Source of the DNA: Sphingomonas jinjuensis | GTDB lineage: Bacteria; Pseudomonadota; Alphaproteobacteria; Sphingomonadales; Sphingomonadaceae | DNA length: 64,000 nucleotides | Assembly (NCBI RefSeq): GCF_014197105.1 | Contig: NZ_JACIEV010000001.1 | Location: 124,001-188,000 of the forward strand | Reading direction: 5' to 3' | Part shown: positions 17,195 to 25,709 of the stretch, piece by piece | Position numbering within the stretch: the stretch's first letter is position 1 | How the letters are laid out: each line of letters starts with the position of its first letter | Program-made: the position numbers and the translations under genes | The notes under the pieces: model-generated | The model's database searches: none | The model's input: only the letters and a program-made list of their open reading frames with translations | What the model was told of the DNA's origin: nothing

Positions 17195-17752
17195 ATGCGA
17201 CGGTTGACGTTGGCGATGGGTGTCGCGTCGGTGCTGCTTGCGTCGTGCAGCGGCGGTCCTGCGACGCAGGCGCCGGTGGTGTCGGCAAGTCCCCCCGCCT
17301 ATCGCCTCGCACCCGACGACAAGGTGCGGGTCAACGTCTACAACGAAGAAGGGCTGACCGGCACCTATGTGGTCGGCAGCGACGGCGCCGTATCCTATCC
17401 CCTGCTGGGATCGGTGCAGGCCGCCGGCCTGACCCTGCCCCAGCTGCAGGAACTTCTGACCAACCGGCTGCGCGCCGGCTACGTCAAGGATCCCAAGGTC
17501 AGCGTCGATATCACCGAATATCGGCCCTTCTATATTCTGGGCGAGGTCAACAAGGCCGGGCAGTATCCCTATCGCGTCGGCCTGACCGTCGACGCCGCGG
17601 TCGCGACCGCGGGCGGCTTCACCTATCGCGCCAACCACCGCGTCGTCGCCATCCAGCACCGCAACCAGCCGCAGGAGGTTCGTTACAAGCTCGAACCCGG
17701 CGTTCAGGTGTTGCCGGGCGACACCGTCCGCATCCTGGAACGCTTCTTCTGA
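17195..17752 (+). CDS. Short Wza/GumB-like polysaccharide export lipoprotein
   Basis: 185-residue outer-membrane polysaccharide export (OPX) protein. The signal ends in the lipobox LLASC, then comes a poly_export domain (YRLAPDDKVRVNVYNEEGL, SYPLLGSVQAAG). An SLBB-type segment follows (FYILGEVNKAGQYPY, AVATAGGFTYRANH). At 185 residues it is far shorter than Wza (about 379) and close to GumB, so it lacks the C-terminal amphipathic pore helix; the next gene may supply the outer-membrane channel. GAGG lies about 9 nt before ATG 17195. Its stop overlaps the next start by one base (TGATG). Confidence 0.92.
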   Translation: MRRLTLAMGVASVLLASCSGGPATQAPVVSASPPAYRLAPDDKVRVNVYNEEGLTGTYVVGSDGAVSYPLLGSVQAAGLTLPQLQELLTNRLRAGYVKDPKVSVDITEYRPFYILGEVNKAGQYPYRVGLTVDAAVATAGGFTYRANHRVVAIQHRNQPQEVRYKLEPGVQVLPGDTVRILERFF

Positions 17753-19041
17753 TGCCTGCCGCCGGCTCTCAGCGTCGCGGCGCGGCCCGATGGACGATGC
17801 TCGCGGCCGGGCTGGCGGCGACCCCGGCGGCGGCGCAGAACCTGCCGCCCGACGAGAGCATCCGCTTCTCGCGCTACACCGCCGTGCGCGAGCGGCAGAT
17901 TCCCGGCTACGAACAGGCCGGCATCCCGGTCGGCGGCTTTACCCTCACGCCATCGCTAGACGCCAACGTCAATGCGACCGACAATGTCTTCGCGTTGGAG
18001 GACGATCGCGTCTCCGACGCCTTCCTTCGCCTGCAACCCTCGGCACGGCTGTCGTCGAACTGGGCGGGCCGCTCGCTCGATATCAGCGCAGACGCGGCGA
18101 TCGATCGCTATGCCCGGCAAAGCACCGAAAACGTCAACGCGCTCAATCTGTCGGCCAACGCCGTCCAGCAGTTCGCGGGGACGCTGAAGCTGCGCCTGCT
18201 GGGCCGGTTCCGCGCCAATCGGGAATCGCGCGAATCGCAGAATGCCTTCGCGCTGACGGTGCGCCCCGTCGCCTTTCGCGAGACGACCGGCGCGGTCGGC
18301 CTCAGCCGCCGCTTCGGGCCGATCCAGCTCGCCGGCGAGGCGGGATATCAGCGGCTGAACTTCGACAACGCCCAGTTGCGCAGCGGCGGCATCCTCGACC
18401 AGAATTATCGCGACGGCGGCATCACCTCGTTCCGCGGCCGCGCCGACCTCGTCCAGAGCACCGCGCTCGCCTATTTCGTCCAGGCGACCAACACCGACTC
18501 GTCCTATTCGCAGCTCAGCAGCGCCGGCGTCCGCCGCGGCGCCAATACGACCGAGGTGCTGGCGGGTGCGCGCTTCGAGCTCCCCATCCTGGCCCGCGGC
18601 GAGATCGGCGTCGGCTACATCACCTCGGGCTATCGCGACCAGCAGTTCCGGCGTTTCTCGGGGCTGGCGGTCAACAGCCGCGTCACCTTCTTCCCGACGC
18701 AGCTGACGACGGTGACGGTCAATGCGCTACGCAGCGTCAACGACGCCGGCACGCCCAACTCGAGCACCTATGTCTCGCTGATCGGCGGCGTCCAGGTGGA
18801 TCACGAGCTCCTCCGCTCGGTCATCATCGGCGCGAATCTTCAGTATCAGCGCGACAGCTTCAACGGCGTCGATCGCCAGGACCGGCGCTTTTCCGTCGGG
18901 GCCAGTGCGGAATACCGCCTCAACCGGCTGCTGTCGGTGCGTGCCTCGTTCGACCGGCTCGACCTGACGTCGAACGGCGCGGCACGCTACAAGTCTTTCA
19001 CGCGCAACCGCGCCCTTGTCGGGCTCGGCGTTAGGATCTGA
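17752..19041 (+). CDS. Outer-membrane beta-barrel protein of the exopolysaccharide export system
   Basis: 429-residue exported barrel protein. It has a signal peptide (WTMLAAGLAATPAAAQN), then a short periplasmic part including PGYEQAGIPVGGFTL. Alternating beta-strand sequence fills the rest and ends LVGLGVRI. It resembles the outer-membrane beta-barrel (BBP2-type) proteins found beside poly_export and Wzc genes in sphingomonads. Position between a GumB-like exporter and the Wzc gene suggests it forms or supports the outer-membrane exit channel; this is inferred. The longer open frame starting at 17188 is just the shadow of the exporter gene. Confidence 0.8.
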   Translation: MPAAGSQRRGAARWTMLAAGLAATPAAAQNLPPDESIRFSRYTAVRERQIPGYEQAGIPVGGFTLTPSLDANVNATDNVFALEDDRVSDAFLRLQPSARLSSNWAGRSLDISADAAIDRYARQSTENVNALNLSANAVQQFAGTLKLRLLGRFRANRESRESQNAFALTVRPVAFRETTGAVGLSRRFGPIQLAGEAGYQRLNFDNAQLRSGGILDQNYRDGGITSFRGRADLVQSTALAYFVQATNTDSSYSQLSSAGVRRGANTTEVLAGARFELPILARGEIGVGYITSGYRDQQFRRFSGLAVNSRVTFFPTQLTTVTVNALRSVNDAGTPNSSTYVSLIGGVQVDHELLRSVIIGANLQYQRDSFNGVDRQDRRFSVGASAEYRLNRLLSVRASFDRLDLTSNGAARYKSFTRNRALVGLGVRI

Positions 19042-19043
19042 CC

Positions 19044-21227
19044 TTGAACGAGCATCTTCCCGCCATCGTCAGGCCGCCAGCCGGCCAGGAACTCGCTCGC
19101 CAGGGCAATGCGCGGACGCCGCGGCCGCTGCCGCCGGTCGACAACGTCCGGCGCGCGCTGGCGGCACTGCGCCGCCGCTGGATCGCCTTCGCCGCGGTCT
19201 TCGCGATCGTCATGCTGCTCGCCAGCATCTACGTCCTGCGCCAGATCCCGCAGTACAGCGCGACGTCGACGCTGCTCGTCAACGCTCGCGTGCTCAACGT
19301 CCAGGCCAAGGACAACGACGTCGTCCCCCAGGGTTCCGCCGAGGACAAGGCGGTCAGTTCCGAGATCGAGGTGATCCAGTCGACCGACGTCGCACGCCGC
19401 GTCATCGCCGCGATGGAAGCGCGGCGGGCCGATTACGGCAAGATCGTCACCCAGTATGACACGCCCCCGCCGGCCCGCGCCGTACTCGACGCGACGCGCG
19501 GACGGCTGAAGATCGACCGACCGGGCGGCACCAACGTCTTGGCGCTGACCTTCACCGCCGCCGACCCGGTGATCGCCGCCGATACCGCGAATGAATTCGC
19601 GCGCCAGTATCTGGCGGTGAAGGTCGACAATCGCCTCGACGCCGCCCGCGTCGCCAATGGCGCGCTGACGCAGGAACTCGACCGGCTGCGCAGCCGCGTC
19701 GTCGATGCCGAGGCGGCCGTCGCCAGCTTCCGGCGCGCGAACAACCTGCTCAGCGCGAATGGCGAAACGCTGACCGAGCAGGAACAGTCGGTCTACAAGC
19801 AACAGGAAGCCGCCGCGCAGACCCAGCTGGCCGAAGAGCGCGCGCGTCTGTCGACCGCCCGCTCGCAGCTGAGCCGTGGATCGTCGGGCGACGACGTCGG
19901 CGAAGCGCTCAGCTCGCCCGTCGTCAATCAGCTGCGCAGCCAGCGCGCGCTTGCCAGCGCCAAGCTGGCGCAGCTCGAGGCACGCTACCAGCCGGCGCAT
20001 CCCGACGTCGTCCGCGCCAAGCAGGAACTGGCCGACATCGACCGCGAGATCCAGTCCGAGATCAGCCGCGTCATGTCGAACCTGGAAGCGCGGGTTCAGG
20101 TCGCATCGAAGCGTGCCGGCGCGGCGAGCGGCATCGCCAGCGCCTCGCGCGGCGAACTGGCCGCCAACACCGCCGAGTCGGTCCAGCTGAACGAGCTGGA
20201 ACGCCGCGCCGATGCGCTGCGCACCAACTATAATACGATGCTCCAGCGGCAGACCGCGGTGGCCAGCCAGGCGGTGGTCGCCGATGTCGACGCCCGCCAG
20301 CTGTCGACCGCGCTGATCCCCGAACAGCCGAGCGCGCCCAACCGCAAGCTCAGCCTAATCCTGGCGCTCGCCGTCGCCACGGTGCTGGGCGCGGCCACCG
20401 TCGCGCTGCTCCAGCTGCTGGACCAGACGATCACCTCGTCGCGCCAGGTCGAGGATGCGCTCGGCGTGCGTCACATCGTCAACATCCCGACGGTGCAGTC
20501 GATTGCCAAGGGTCCGGCACGCGATCAGGAGCCAATCGACTTCATCCTCGACGAACCCATGTCGATCCTGGCGGAAGCGATGCGCGGCCTGCTGTTGACG
20601 ATCGAGCGCACCGGCGGACGCGACGGCATGATCGTCGTCGGCATCACCTCGGCGAAGGCGGAGGAGGGCAAGTCCACCACCGCCGCGTGCCTGGCGCGGA
20701 TCGCGGCGATCAGCGGGCGGCGGACGCTGCTGATCGACGGCGATATCCGCCGGCCAAGCGTCGCCAAGATGTTCGGGCTCACCCCGACGGTCGGACTGAC
20801 CGAGGTGCTCGCCGAACAGGCCCCGCTACGTGACGCCATGCTGCGCGACGAGCGGAGCGGCGCCTATATCCTGCCCTCGCTCGTCCAGCCCTACGAGCAT
20901 CGCCACATCAATTCCGAGCAGAACCTGCGCACGCTGATGGATCGGCTGGAGTCGGTATTCGACCTCGTCGTCATCGATACGGCGCCATCGCTCGGGGCTG
21001 TCGAGTCGCGGCTGCTGATGAACTTCGTCGATCAGGCCTATCTGGCGGTTCGCTGGAAGCACACCGGCGTCCCGCTCGTCCGCTCCGCGCTGAAGCGCCT
21101 GTCGGCGATCGGTATCCGCGTCTCGGGCGTCATCATGACCCGGGTGAACCTGCGGTCGGTCGCCGCCTATGCGTACGACGACGTCGATCACGGCTATGCC
21201 GCCTACGATTATGCGCCGAAACGATGA
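19044..21227 (+). CDS. Wzc-type polysaccharide co-polymerase with tyrosine autokinase domain
   Basis: 727-residue inner-membrane protein that controls chain length and export. A Wzz domain lies around the first helix (about 45-70), then GNVR coiled coils (LEARYQPAHPDVVRAKQEL). The second helix is at about 432-452. The BY-kinase domain has Walker A AEEGKST (K543), Walker A' LLIDGDIRRPS and Walker B VVIDTAPS. The C-terminus is a tyrosine cluster (AYAYDDVDHGYAAYDYAPKR), the expected autophosphorylation tail. Co-polymerase and kinase are fused, unlike the split pair in classical sphingan clusters. The start is TTG 19044, two bases after the previous stop, with AGGA 7 nt upstream. No phosphatase gene of the Wzb type is nearby. 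Confidence 0.94.
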   Translation: MNEHLPAIVRPPAGQELARQGNARTPRPLPPVDNVRRALAALRRRWIAFAAVFAIVMLLASIYVLRQIPQYSATSTLLVNARVLNVQAKDNDVVPQGSAEDKAVSSEIEVIQSTDVARRVIAAMEARRADYGKIVTQYDTPPPARAVLDATRGRLKIDRPGGTNVLALTFTAADPVIAADTANEFARQYLAVKVDNRLDAARVANGALTQELDRLRSRVVDAEAAVASFRRANNLLSANGETLTEQEQSVYKQQEAAAQTQLAEERARLSTARSQLSRGSSGDDVGEALSSPVVNQLRSQRALASAKLAQLEARYQPAHPDVVRAKQELADIDREIQSEISRVMSNLEARVQVASKRAGAASGIASASRGELAANTAESVQLNELERRADALRTNYNTMLQRQTAVASQAVVADVDARQLSTALIPEQPSAPNRKLSLILALAVATVLGAATVALLQLLDQTITSSRQVEDALGVRHIVNIPTVQSIAKGPARDQEPIDFILDEPMSILAEAMRGLLLTIERTGGRDGMIVVGITSAKAEEGKSTTAACLARIAAISGRRTLLIDGDIRRPSVAKMFGLTPTVGLTEVLAEQAPLRDAMLRDERSGAYILPSLVQPYEHRHINSEQNLRTLMDRLESVFDLVVIDTAPSLGAVESRLLMNFVDQAYLAVRWKHTGVPLVRSALKRLSAIGIRVSGVIMTRVNLRSVAAYAYDDVDHGYAAYDYAPKR

Positions 21228-21232
21228 TCCGT

Positions 21233-21475
21233 TTAGAACAGATGGAAGATCGCTACCCAGCTAAGCACGCCCAGCGCAATGACGCCGCCCCACGCGGCCA
21301 GGGAGATGCTTCGGTAATAACGCGCTGGCAGCGTCCGGGGCGTGGCCTGGTCGGGGAACGCGGCGCCCCGCATCGGCTGGTCGTTGGGCATGCCCTGCCA
21401 ATAGCCGGGCTGGCTTACCAAATTGTTCGTCTCGGCCGTTCCGATGGGCGGTGGGGCATCGTTCGCCGGTTTCAT
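21233..21475 (-). CDS. Small single-helix membrane protein, unknown
   Basis: 80-residue protein not recognised in any family. The first 55 residues are polar and proline-rich (MKPANDAPPPIGTAETNN, then QPGYWQGMPNDQP). A C-terminal helix follows (SLAAWGGVIALGVLSWVAIF) and the last residues are HLF, as in a tail-anchored protein. It is convergent with Wzc (5 bases between stops) and divergent from the acyltransferase. GGGAG lies about 11 nt before the ATG; a longer start at 21499 is possible. Codon use looks ordinary. Its place inside an otherwise one-directional cluster suggests a regulatory or accessory role, not shown. Confidence 0.55.
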   Translation of the reverse strand: MKPANDAPPPIGTAETNNLVSQPGYWQGMPNDQPMRGAAFPDQATPRTLPARYYRSISLAAWGGVIALGVLSWVAIFHLF

Positions 21476-21521
21476 GATTTCTGCGTCTCCCGGCAGCAAT
21501 GTTGCCGCACCCTGGCGCGCG

Positions 21522-22670
21522 ATGCAAGCTGACCCCTCACTGGTGACCCTTCAGGCCGGACATCGCAGGCCGCAGTCCTTCAACGCGTCGGTACACGGCG
21601 CGCGGGGGCTATTCGCGACGCTGGTCTTCTGTTTCCACGTCGCCAACTCGGGGCTGCCCAATTTCTGGGCCGACGACGCCTGGCCTGCGGCCTGGCTGTT
21701 CCAGTCGTTGAAGTTCGGCGTCGAGCTGTTCTTCGGGATCAGCGGCTTCGTCATCATCGGCGCGCTGGCGCGGGCGCCGTCGATCCGCGCCTTCCTGTGG
21801 GATCGCGCGACCCGCATCTATCCGTTGTTGTGGCTGACGCTGATCGCGATCACCCTGGTGGCGCTGGCGACCGGGCGGTGGATGCCGCCCTTCGGCGACT
21901 GGCTGCTCAACTTCCTCGCGCCGCCGCCGCTGGTCGCGCTGCCCCAGGTCAATCCCGCGGCCTGGTCGCTCGGCTACGAAATCAGCTTCTACGCGCTCTG
22001 TGCCGCCGGCTGGGCGGCGCGGACCCGCGGCTGGCGCTGGATGCCCGCGGCGGTGGTGGCGGGTGCGATCGCGATCATCTTCTTCCCCCGCGCGATCCTG
22101 ATGCCGGTCGGTCTCGTCCTGGCGGCCGGCTGGCTCGCGCGCTCGAGGCTGCAACGCCTCGCCGACGTCTCGCCGGTGCTGTGGCTGGTGTTGTTCCTGG
22201 CGCTCTGGCGCTGGCTCGACCGATCGGCGCCCGACCATGACATCGCGATGCTGACCCCCGCCCATATGCCCCTGTCCGCGTGGCTGGCGTATCTCCCGGT
22301 CATGCTGCTGGCGGGGATGTGCGGCACGCTGGCGCTGGGCGGGATCGTCGCCGAACGCGGTTCCTTCGCGCAGGTATTGCGCACCCCGCTGTTCCGCTGG
22401 CTCGGCACGATCAGCTACAGCTTCTACCTCTGGCACCCCGTCGTCATGGCGACCGTCAAGGCGCTGCTGATCCGATCGGGGCTGGTCGACACGCTGGGCG
22501 CCGCCTCGCAGCTCGCCTTCGCCCTGATCGCCTTTCCCCCGGCGCTCGGCATCGCCCATGTCAGCCAGCGACTGGTCGAGGTCCGCCTGACCCGCTGGCT
22601 TCGCCGCCACGGCCCGCGCGAGGATCGCGGCGCCGCCCCGATCACCGCCCTCGAACGTGCCCGGCCATGA
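21522..22670 (+). CDS. Acyltransferase 3 family (OafA-like) membrane protein
   Basis: 382-residue inner-membrane acyltransferase with about ten hydrophobic helices. The family signature is present: ARGLFATLVFCFHVAN (Arg and His on the first helix) and VELFFGISGFVIIGAL. IRAFLWDRATRIYPLLWL follows and FYLWHPVV lies near the end. It would transfer acetyl or another acyl group to the exopolysaccharide. The start at ATG 21522 is preferred because the frame upstream overlaps the opposite small gene. The stop overlaps the next start (ATGA), so it is coupled to the polymerase gene. Confidence 0.87.
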   Translation: MQADPSLVTLQAGHRRPQSFNASVHGARGLFATLVFCFHVANSGLPNFWADDAWPAAWLFQSLKFGVELFFGISGFVIIGALARAPSIRAFLWDRATRIYPLLWLTLIAITLVALATGRWMPPFGDWLLNFLAPPPLVALPQVNPAAWSLGYEISFYALCAAGWAARTRGWRWMPAAVVAGAIAIIFFPRAILMPVGLVLAAGWLARSRLQRLADVSPVLWLVLFLALWRWLDRSAPDHDIAMLTPAHMPLSAWLAYLPVMLLAGMCGTLALGGIVAERGSFAQVLRTPLFRWLGTISYSFYLWHPVVMATVKALLIRSGLVDTLGAASQLAFALIAFPPALGIAHVSQRLVEVRLTRWLRRHGPREDRGAAPITALERARP

Positions 22671-23908
22671 CCGCCGCCGCCGATCTGCGCGACGCCGACG
22701 AGCGCGCCAGCACGCTGTTCGTCCACGCGAACCTGATCTTCTGCCTGCTGCTCCAGCGCTTCTGCGTTATCGTCGGCGGGGGCGTCATCTATTGGGTGCT
22801 GCCGATCTTCTTTCTCTCGCTGGGCTGGCTGCTGCTGACCGGCCGGGCGACGCTGCGCGCCTTTTCGACCTGGACCTTCGCGATCTTCGTGGCAGCCGCG
22901 CTGCTCAGTACGCTGATTGCGCTCAACACCTCGGACACGCGGATCAACGGGCTCAGCCTGCCGTCGCTGGCATCGGTGCTGGTCGTCTATCTTGGCCTCG
23001 TGGTGGCGCCGACCAGCCGGTTCCACGGCGCTCGCGTGTTCGACATCTTCATCCTCTACGCCCGATGGCTCGCGGTCTTCGGCATCGTCCAATATCTCGT
23101 CCAGTTCGCCGGCATCCGCATCTTCGCGTTCAGCGAGACCTTCCCCGTCCTTCGCCCGGTCCTCGCCGAACCATTCTTCAACTTCCATCCGGTGGTCGCT
23201 TATGGCTCGCCGATCCTGCGCTCGAACGGTTTCTTCCTGCTCGAGCCCAGCATCTTCTCGCAGATCCTGATGCTCGCGGCGGCGGTCGACGTGCTGATCC
23301 GCCGCCAGTGGCTGTTCCTGCCGCTCTATGGCGTCGCCTATGTCGTGACCTATTCGGGCACCGGGCTCCTCGCCCTTGCGGTCGCCAGCATCCTGGCGAT
23401 CGTCATCAGCCCGCGCACCTCGCCGCAGCTGGTCTTGCTGGGCATCGCCGGCGCGATCGTCGCGGGCTTTGCCGCGCTGATCTTCCCCGATGCCGTCGCC
23501 GGGCTGGTGGGGCGAAGCAACGAGGTCAATTACGAGGGCAGCAGCGGCTACGCGCGCTACATCGGCCAGCTCAAGCTGCTCAACGAATTCGCCGGGGAAA
23601 CCCGCACCTTCGTGGGCTTCGGGCCCGGCGCGCTGGAACGTGCGACGATCGCGGTCACCGGCAGCATCAATCCGGCGCTGAAGATATTCTTCGAGTACGG
23701 GATCATGGGTCTGGCGTCGTTCGCCGTCTTCTTCATCGGGACGCTGTGGCGCCGCGACATCGCGATCGTCTCGCTGTTCATGCTGGCCAACTATCAGCTG
23801 GGCGGGGGCTATCTGCTGTTCATGCCGATGATCGTGCTCGCGGCACTGCTGTGCATCTGGTCCGATCGCGCCCCGACCTTCCGTCCCGCCGCCGTCCAGG
23901 AGTTCTGA
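22667..23908 (+). CDS. Wzy-like polysaccharide polymerase/O-antigen ligase-type membrane protein
   Basis: 413-residue inner-membrane protein with about eleven hydrophobic helices. A large periplasmic loop (about 285-330, containing GRSNEVNYEGSSGYARYIGQ) separates late helices, the layout of Wzy polymerases and WaaL ligases. FGPGALERATI after the loop resembles the O-antigen ligase domain. In this cluster, with a flippase and a co-polymerase, block polymerisation of repeat units is the likely job. ATG overlaps the acyltransferase stop. Confidence 0.82.
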   Translation: MTAAADLRDADERASTLFVHANLIFCLLLQRFCVIVGGGVIYWVLPIFFLSLGWLLLTGRATLRAFSTWTFAIFVAAALLSTLIALNTSDTRINGLSLPSLASVLVVYLGLVVAPTSRFHGARVFDIFILYARWLAVFGIVQYLVQFAGIRIFAFSETFPVLRPVLAEPFFNFHPVVAYGSPILRSNGFFLLEPSIFSQILMLAAAVDVLIRRQWLFLPLYGVAYVVTYSGTGLLALAVASILAIVISPRTSPQLVLLGIAGAIVAGFAALIFPDAVAGLVGRSNEVNYEGSSGYARYIGQLKLLNEFAGETRTFVGFGPGALERATIAVTGSINPALKIFFEYGIMGLASFAVFFIGTLWRRDIAIVSLFMLANYQLGGGYLLFMPMIVLAALLCIWSDRAPTFRPAAVQEF

Positions 23909-23910
23909 CC

Positions 23911-24882
23911 ATGGCCGCCAAAGCCATCGCCGCCCTCGTCGCCGTCATGGCGGCAACCGCCCCCGCCGTCGCTTATGCGCGCGAGGCGCAGATGTTCGTC
24001 TATCGCGGCGCCGGATGCACCGGGCGCGATCGCATCGCCTCGTTCGAAAAGCTGATCGGCCGCCCCGTCGACGGCGTCGCCGAGTTCACCGAGATCACCG
24101 ATTGGTCGCACATGATAAGCTCGGTGAACTGGGCGCAGGGCTGCTGGGCGCAGCGTCGCGGCCTGGGATTATCGCAATCGGTGCCGATGTTGATGCAGGG
24201 CGGGTCGGGCACGACGCTGCAACAGGGCGCGAAAGGCGCCTATGACCAGCATTTCGTCGATCTCGGCAAGCTGCTGGTCGCGAAGGGCAAGGCGGATGCG
24301 TACTTACGCATCGGCTGGGAATTCAACGGCGGCTGGTATCCCTGGGCCGCGGCGCAGAACCCGGTGGCGTGGAAGGCCTATTTCCGGCGCATCGTCGCCG
24401 CCTTTCGCCGCGTGCCCGGCCAGCGCTTCCGCATCGTCTGGAACCCGGCACAGGGCGAGCAGCAGATCGCGCCCGACAAGCTGTGGCCGGGCGACGACGT
24501 CGTCGATGTCGTCGGGCTCGATCTCTACAACCAGTCGTGGCGCCCGCAGGATTATCTGCTGCCGACGGTCCGGTGGAACAATCTGAAGACGATGCCCTAC
24601 GGCCTCGATTGGGCGGCGTCGTTCGCGGCGGCGCATCGCAAGCCGCTCGCGCTGCCCGAATGGGGCACCGGCACGCGGCCCGACGGCCACGGCTGGGGCG
24701 ACGACGCGCTGTTCATCAACAACATGGCCGCCTGGATCAGAAGCCACAACGTCCTCTACCACGCCTATTGGGACTATAACGCGGGCGACTATAACGCCGA
24801 GCTGTCGACCGGCCGCCAGCCGAAGGCCGCGGTCGCGTTCCGCAACGCCTTCGCCCACCGACAGGGCGTGGCGCGCCGATGA
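23911..24882 (+). CDS. GH26-like exported glycoside hydrolase
   Basis: 323-residue exported enzyme with a signal peptide (IAALVAVMAATAPAVAYA) and a TIM-barrel of GH26 type. Candidate catalytic acids are E137 in YLRIGWEFNGGW (acid/base) and E250 in LALPEWGTG (nucleophile). WNPAQGEQQ and GLDLYNQSW are also family-like. GH26 members cut beta-mannan, beta-1,3-xylan or mixed glucans. Inside an exopolysaccharide operon the enzyme more likely trims or releases the polymer in the periplasm or outside. It starts 2 bases after the polymerase stop and overlaps the next gene by four. Confidence 0.83.
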   Translation: MAAKAIAALVAVMAATAPAVAYAREAQMFVYRGAGCTGRDRIASFEKLIGRPVDGVAEFTEITDWSHMISSVNWAQGCWAQRRGLGLSQSVPMLMQGGSGTTLQQGAKGAYDQHFVDLGKLLVAKGKADAYLRIGWEFNGGWYPWAAAQNPVAWKAYFRRIVAAFRRVPGQRFRIVWNPAQGEQQIAPDKLWPGDDVVDVVGLDLYNQSWRPQDYLLPTVRWNNLKTMPYGLDWAASFAAAHRKPLALPEWGTGTRPDGHGWGDDALFINNMAAWIRSHNVLYHAYWDYNAGDYNAELSTGRQPKAAVAFRNAFAHRQGVARR

Positions 24883-25709
24883 TCCTGCTGCGCACCACCC
24901 GCGTCGATACCGCGACGCTGACCCTCGCCCGGCAGCTTGAGCAGGCGAGCGGCGAACGGATCGCCATGCTCGTCGACGAGCGCCAGGGCGTCGTCGATAC
25001 GCACGGGCGCGACAAGGTGTCGCTGACGCACCAGGCGTGCAGCGCGACCGGCCTCTACGCGCCGAGCGACTTCGCCTGGCGGTGCGGCGACTATGGCTTC
25101 TATGTCGCCCGCGCCCAATTCCCCGACGAGCATTCCTATTGGATGATCGAGTACGACGTCCGCATCACCGGCGACGCGGGCCGCTTCTTCGCCGCCTGGC
25201 GGGCGCGGCCCGAGGTCGATCTGGTCGCCGCGCATATCGGCCCGGCGGGCGGCGACTGGTGGTGGCGCGCGACGGTGACGTCGTCGGATGCCGAGCCGCG
25301 CCGCTGCTTCTTCCCCGTCGTCCGCCTGTCCGCCCGCGCGGTCGATGCGCTGGCAGCGAAGCGCCGCCAACATTCCCGCCGCCCGCTGCGCCGCGCACTG
25401 TGGCCCAACGACGAAAGCTTCGTCGCCACCGCGGCGCAGGCCGCGGGGCTGACCGCCGCCGACCTGAACGACGCGGGTTTGCGCGTCTACGACGACGAAA
25501 CCTACAGCTACACCAACGTGCTCGATGGCGCAGCGCTGGCCGATGACGCGCCAGACGCGACGCCGCGACTGTATCACCCCGTGCTGGAGGGCGACGACCT
25601 CGCTCGCAAGCTGGCGCGGACCCAGAAAGATCATGGCAAACCGACCCCGCTGGCGGAGCGCGCGTATCGCAAGCTCATCGCCCGGGTGAATGGAGCGACG
25701 ACGTGGTAA
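24879..25709 (+). CDS. Unrecognised cytoplasmic protein of the exopolysaccharide operon, possibly GT-A-like
   Basis: 276-residue soluble protein with no signal peptide or membrane helix. I do not recognise the family. It starts MILLRTTRVDTATLTLA, like the first strand of a GT-A fold. YWMIEYDVRITGD near 90 could be a DxD-like metal site, and LWPNDESFVATAA near 183 could be an acceptor-side motif; these are guesses. Overlaps on both sides (ATGA with GH26, seven bases with the WbsX gene) make it a true operon member. It could be an atypical glycosyltransferase or a modifying enzyme. Confidence 0.75.
   Translation: MILLRTTRVDTATLTLARQLEQASGERIAMLVDERQGVVDTHGRDKVSLTHQACSATGLYAPSDFAWRCGDYGFYVARAQFPDEHSYWMIEYDVRITGDAGRFFAAWRARPEVDLVAAHIGPAGGDWWWRATVTSSDAEPRRCFFPVVRLSARAVDALAAKRRQHSRRPLRRALWPNDESFVATAAQAAGLTAADLNDAGLRVYDDETYSYTNVLDGAALADDAPDATPRLYHPVLEGDDLARKLARTQKDHGKPTPLAERAYRKLIARVNGATTW

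Noticed and set aside
17188..17751. N-terminal extension of the outer-membrane barrel gene
   Set aside because: It overlaps the export lipoprotein in another frame and has Arg-rich shadow composition; a signal peptide begins at 17752.
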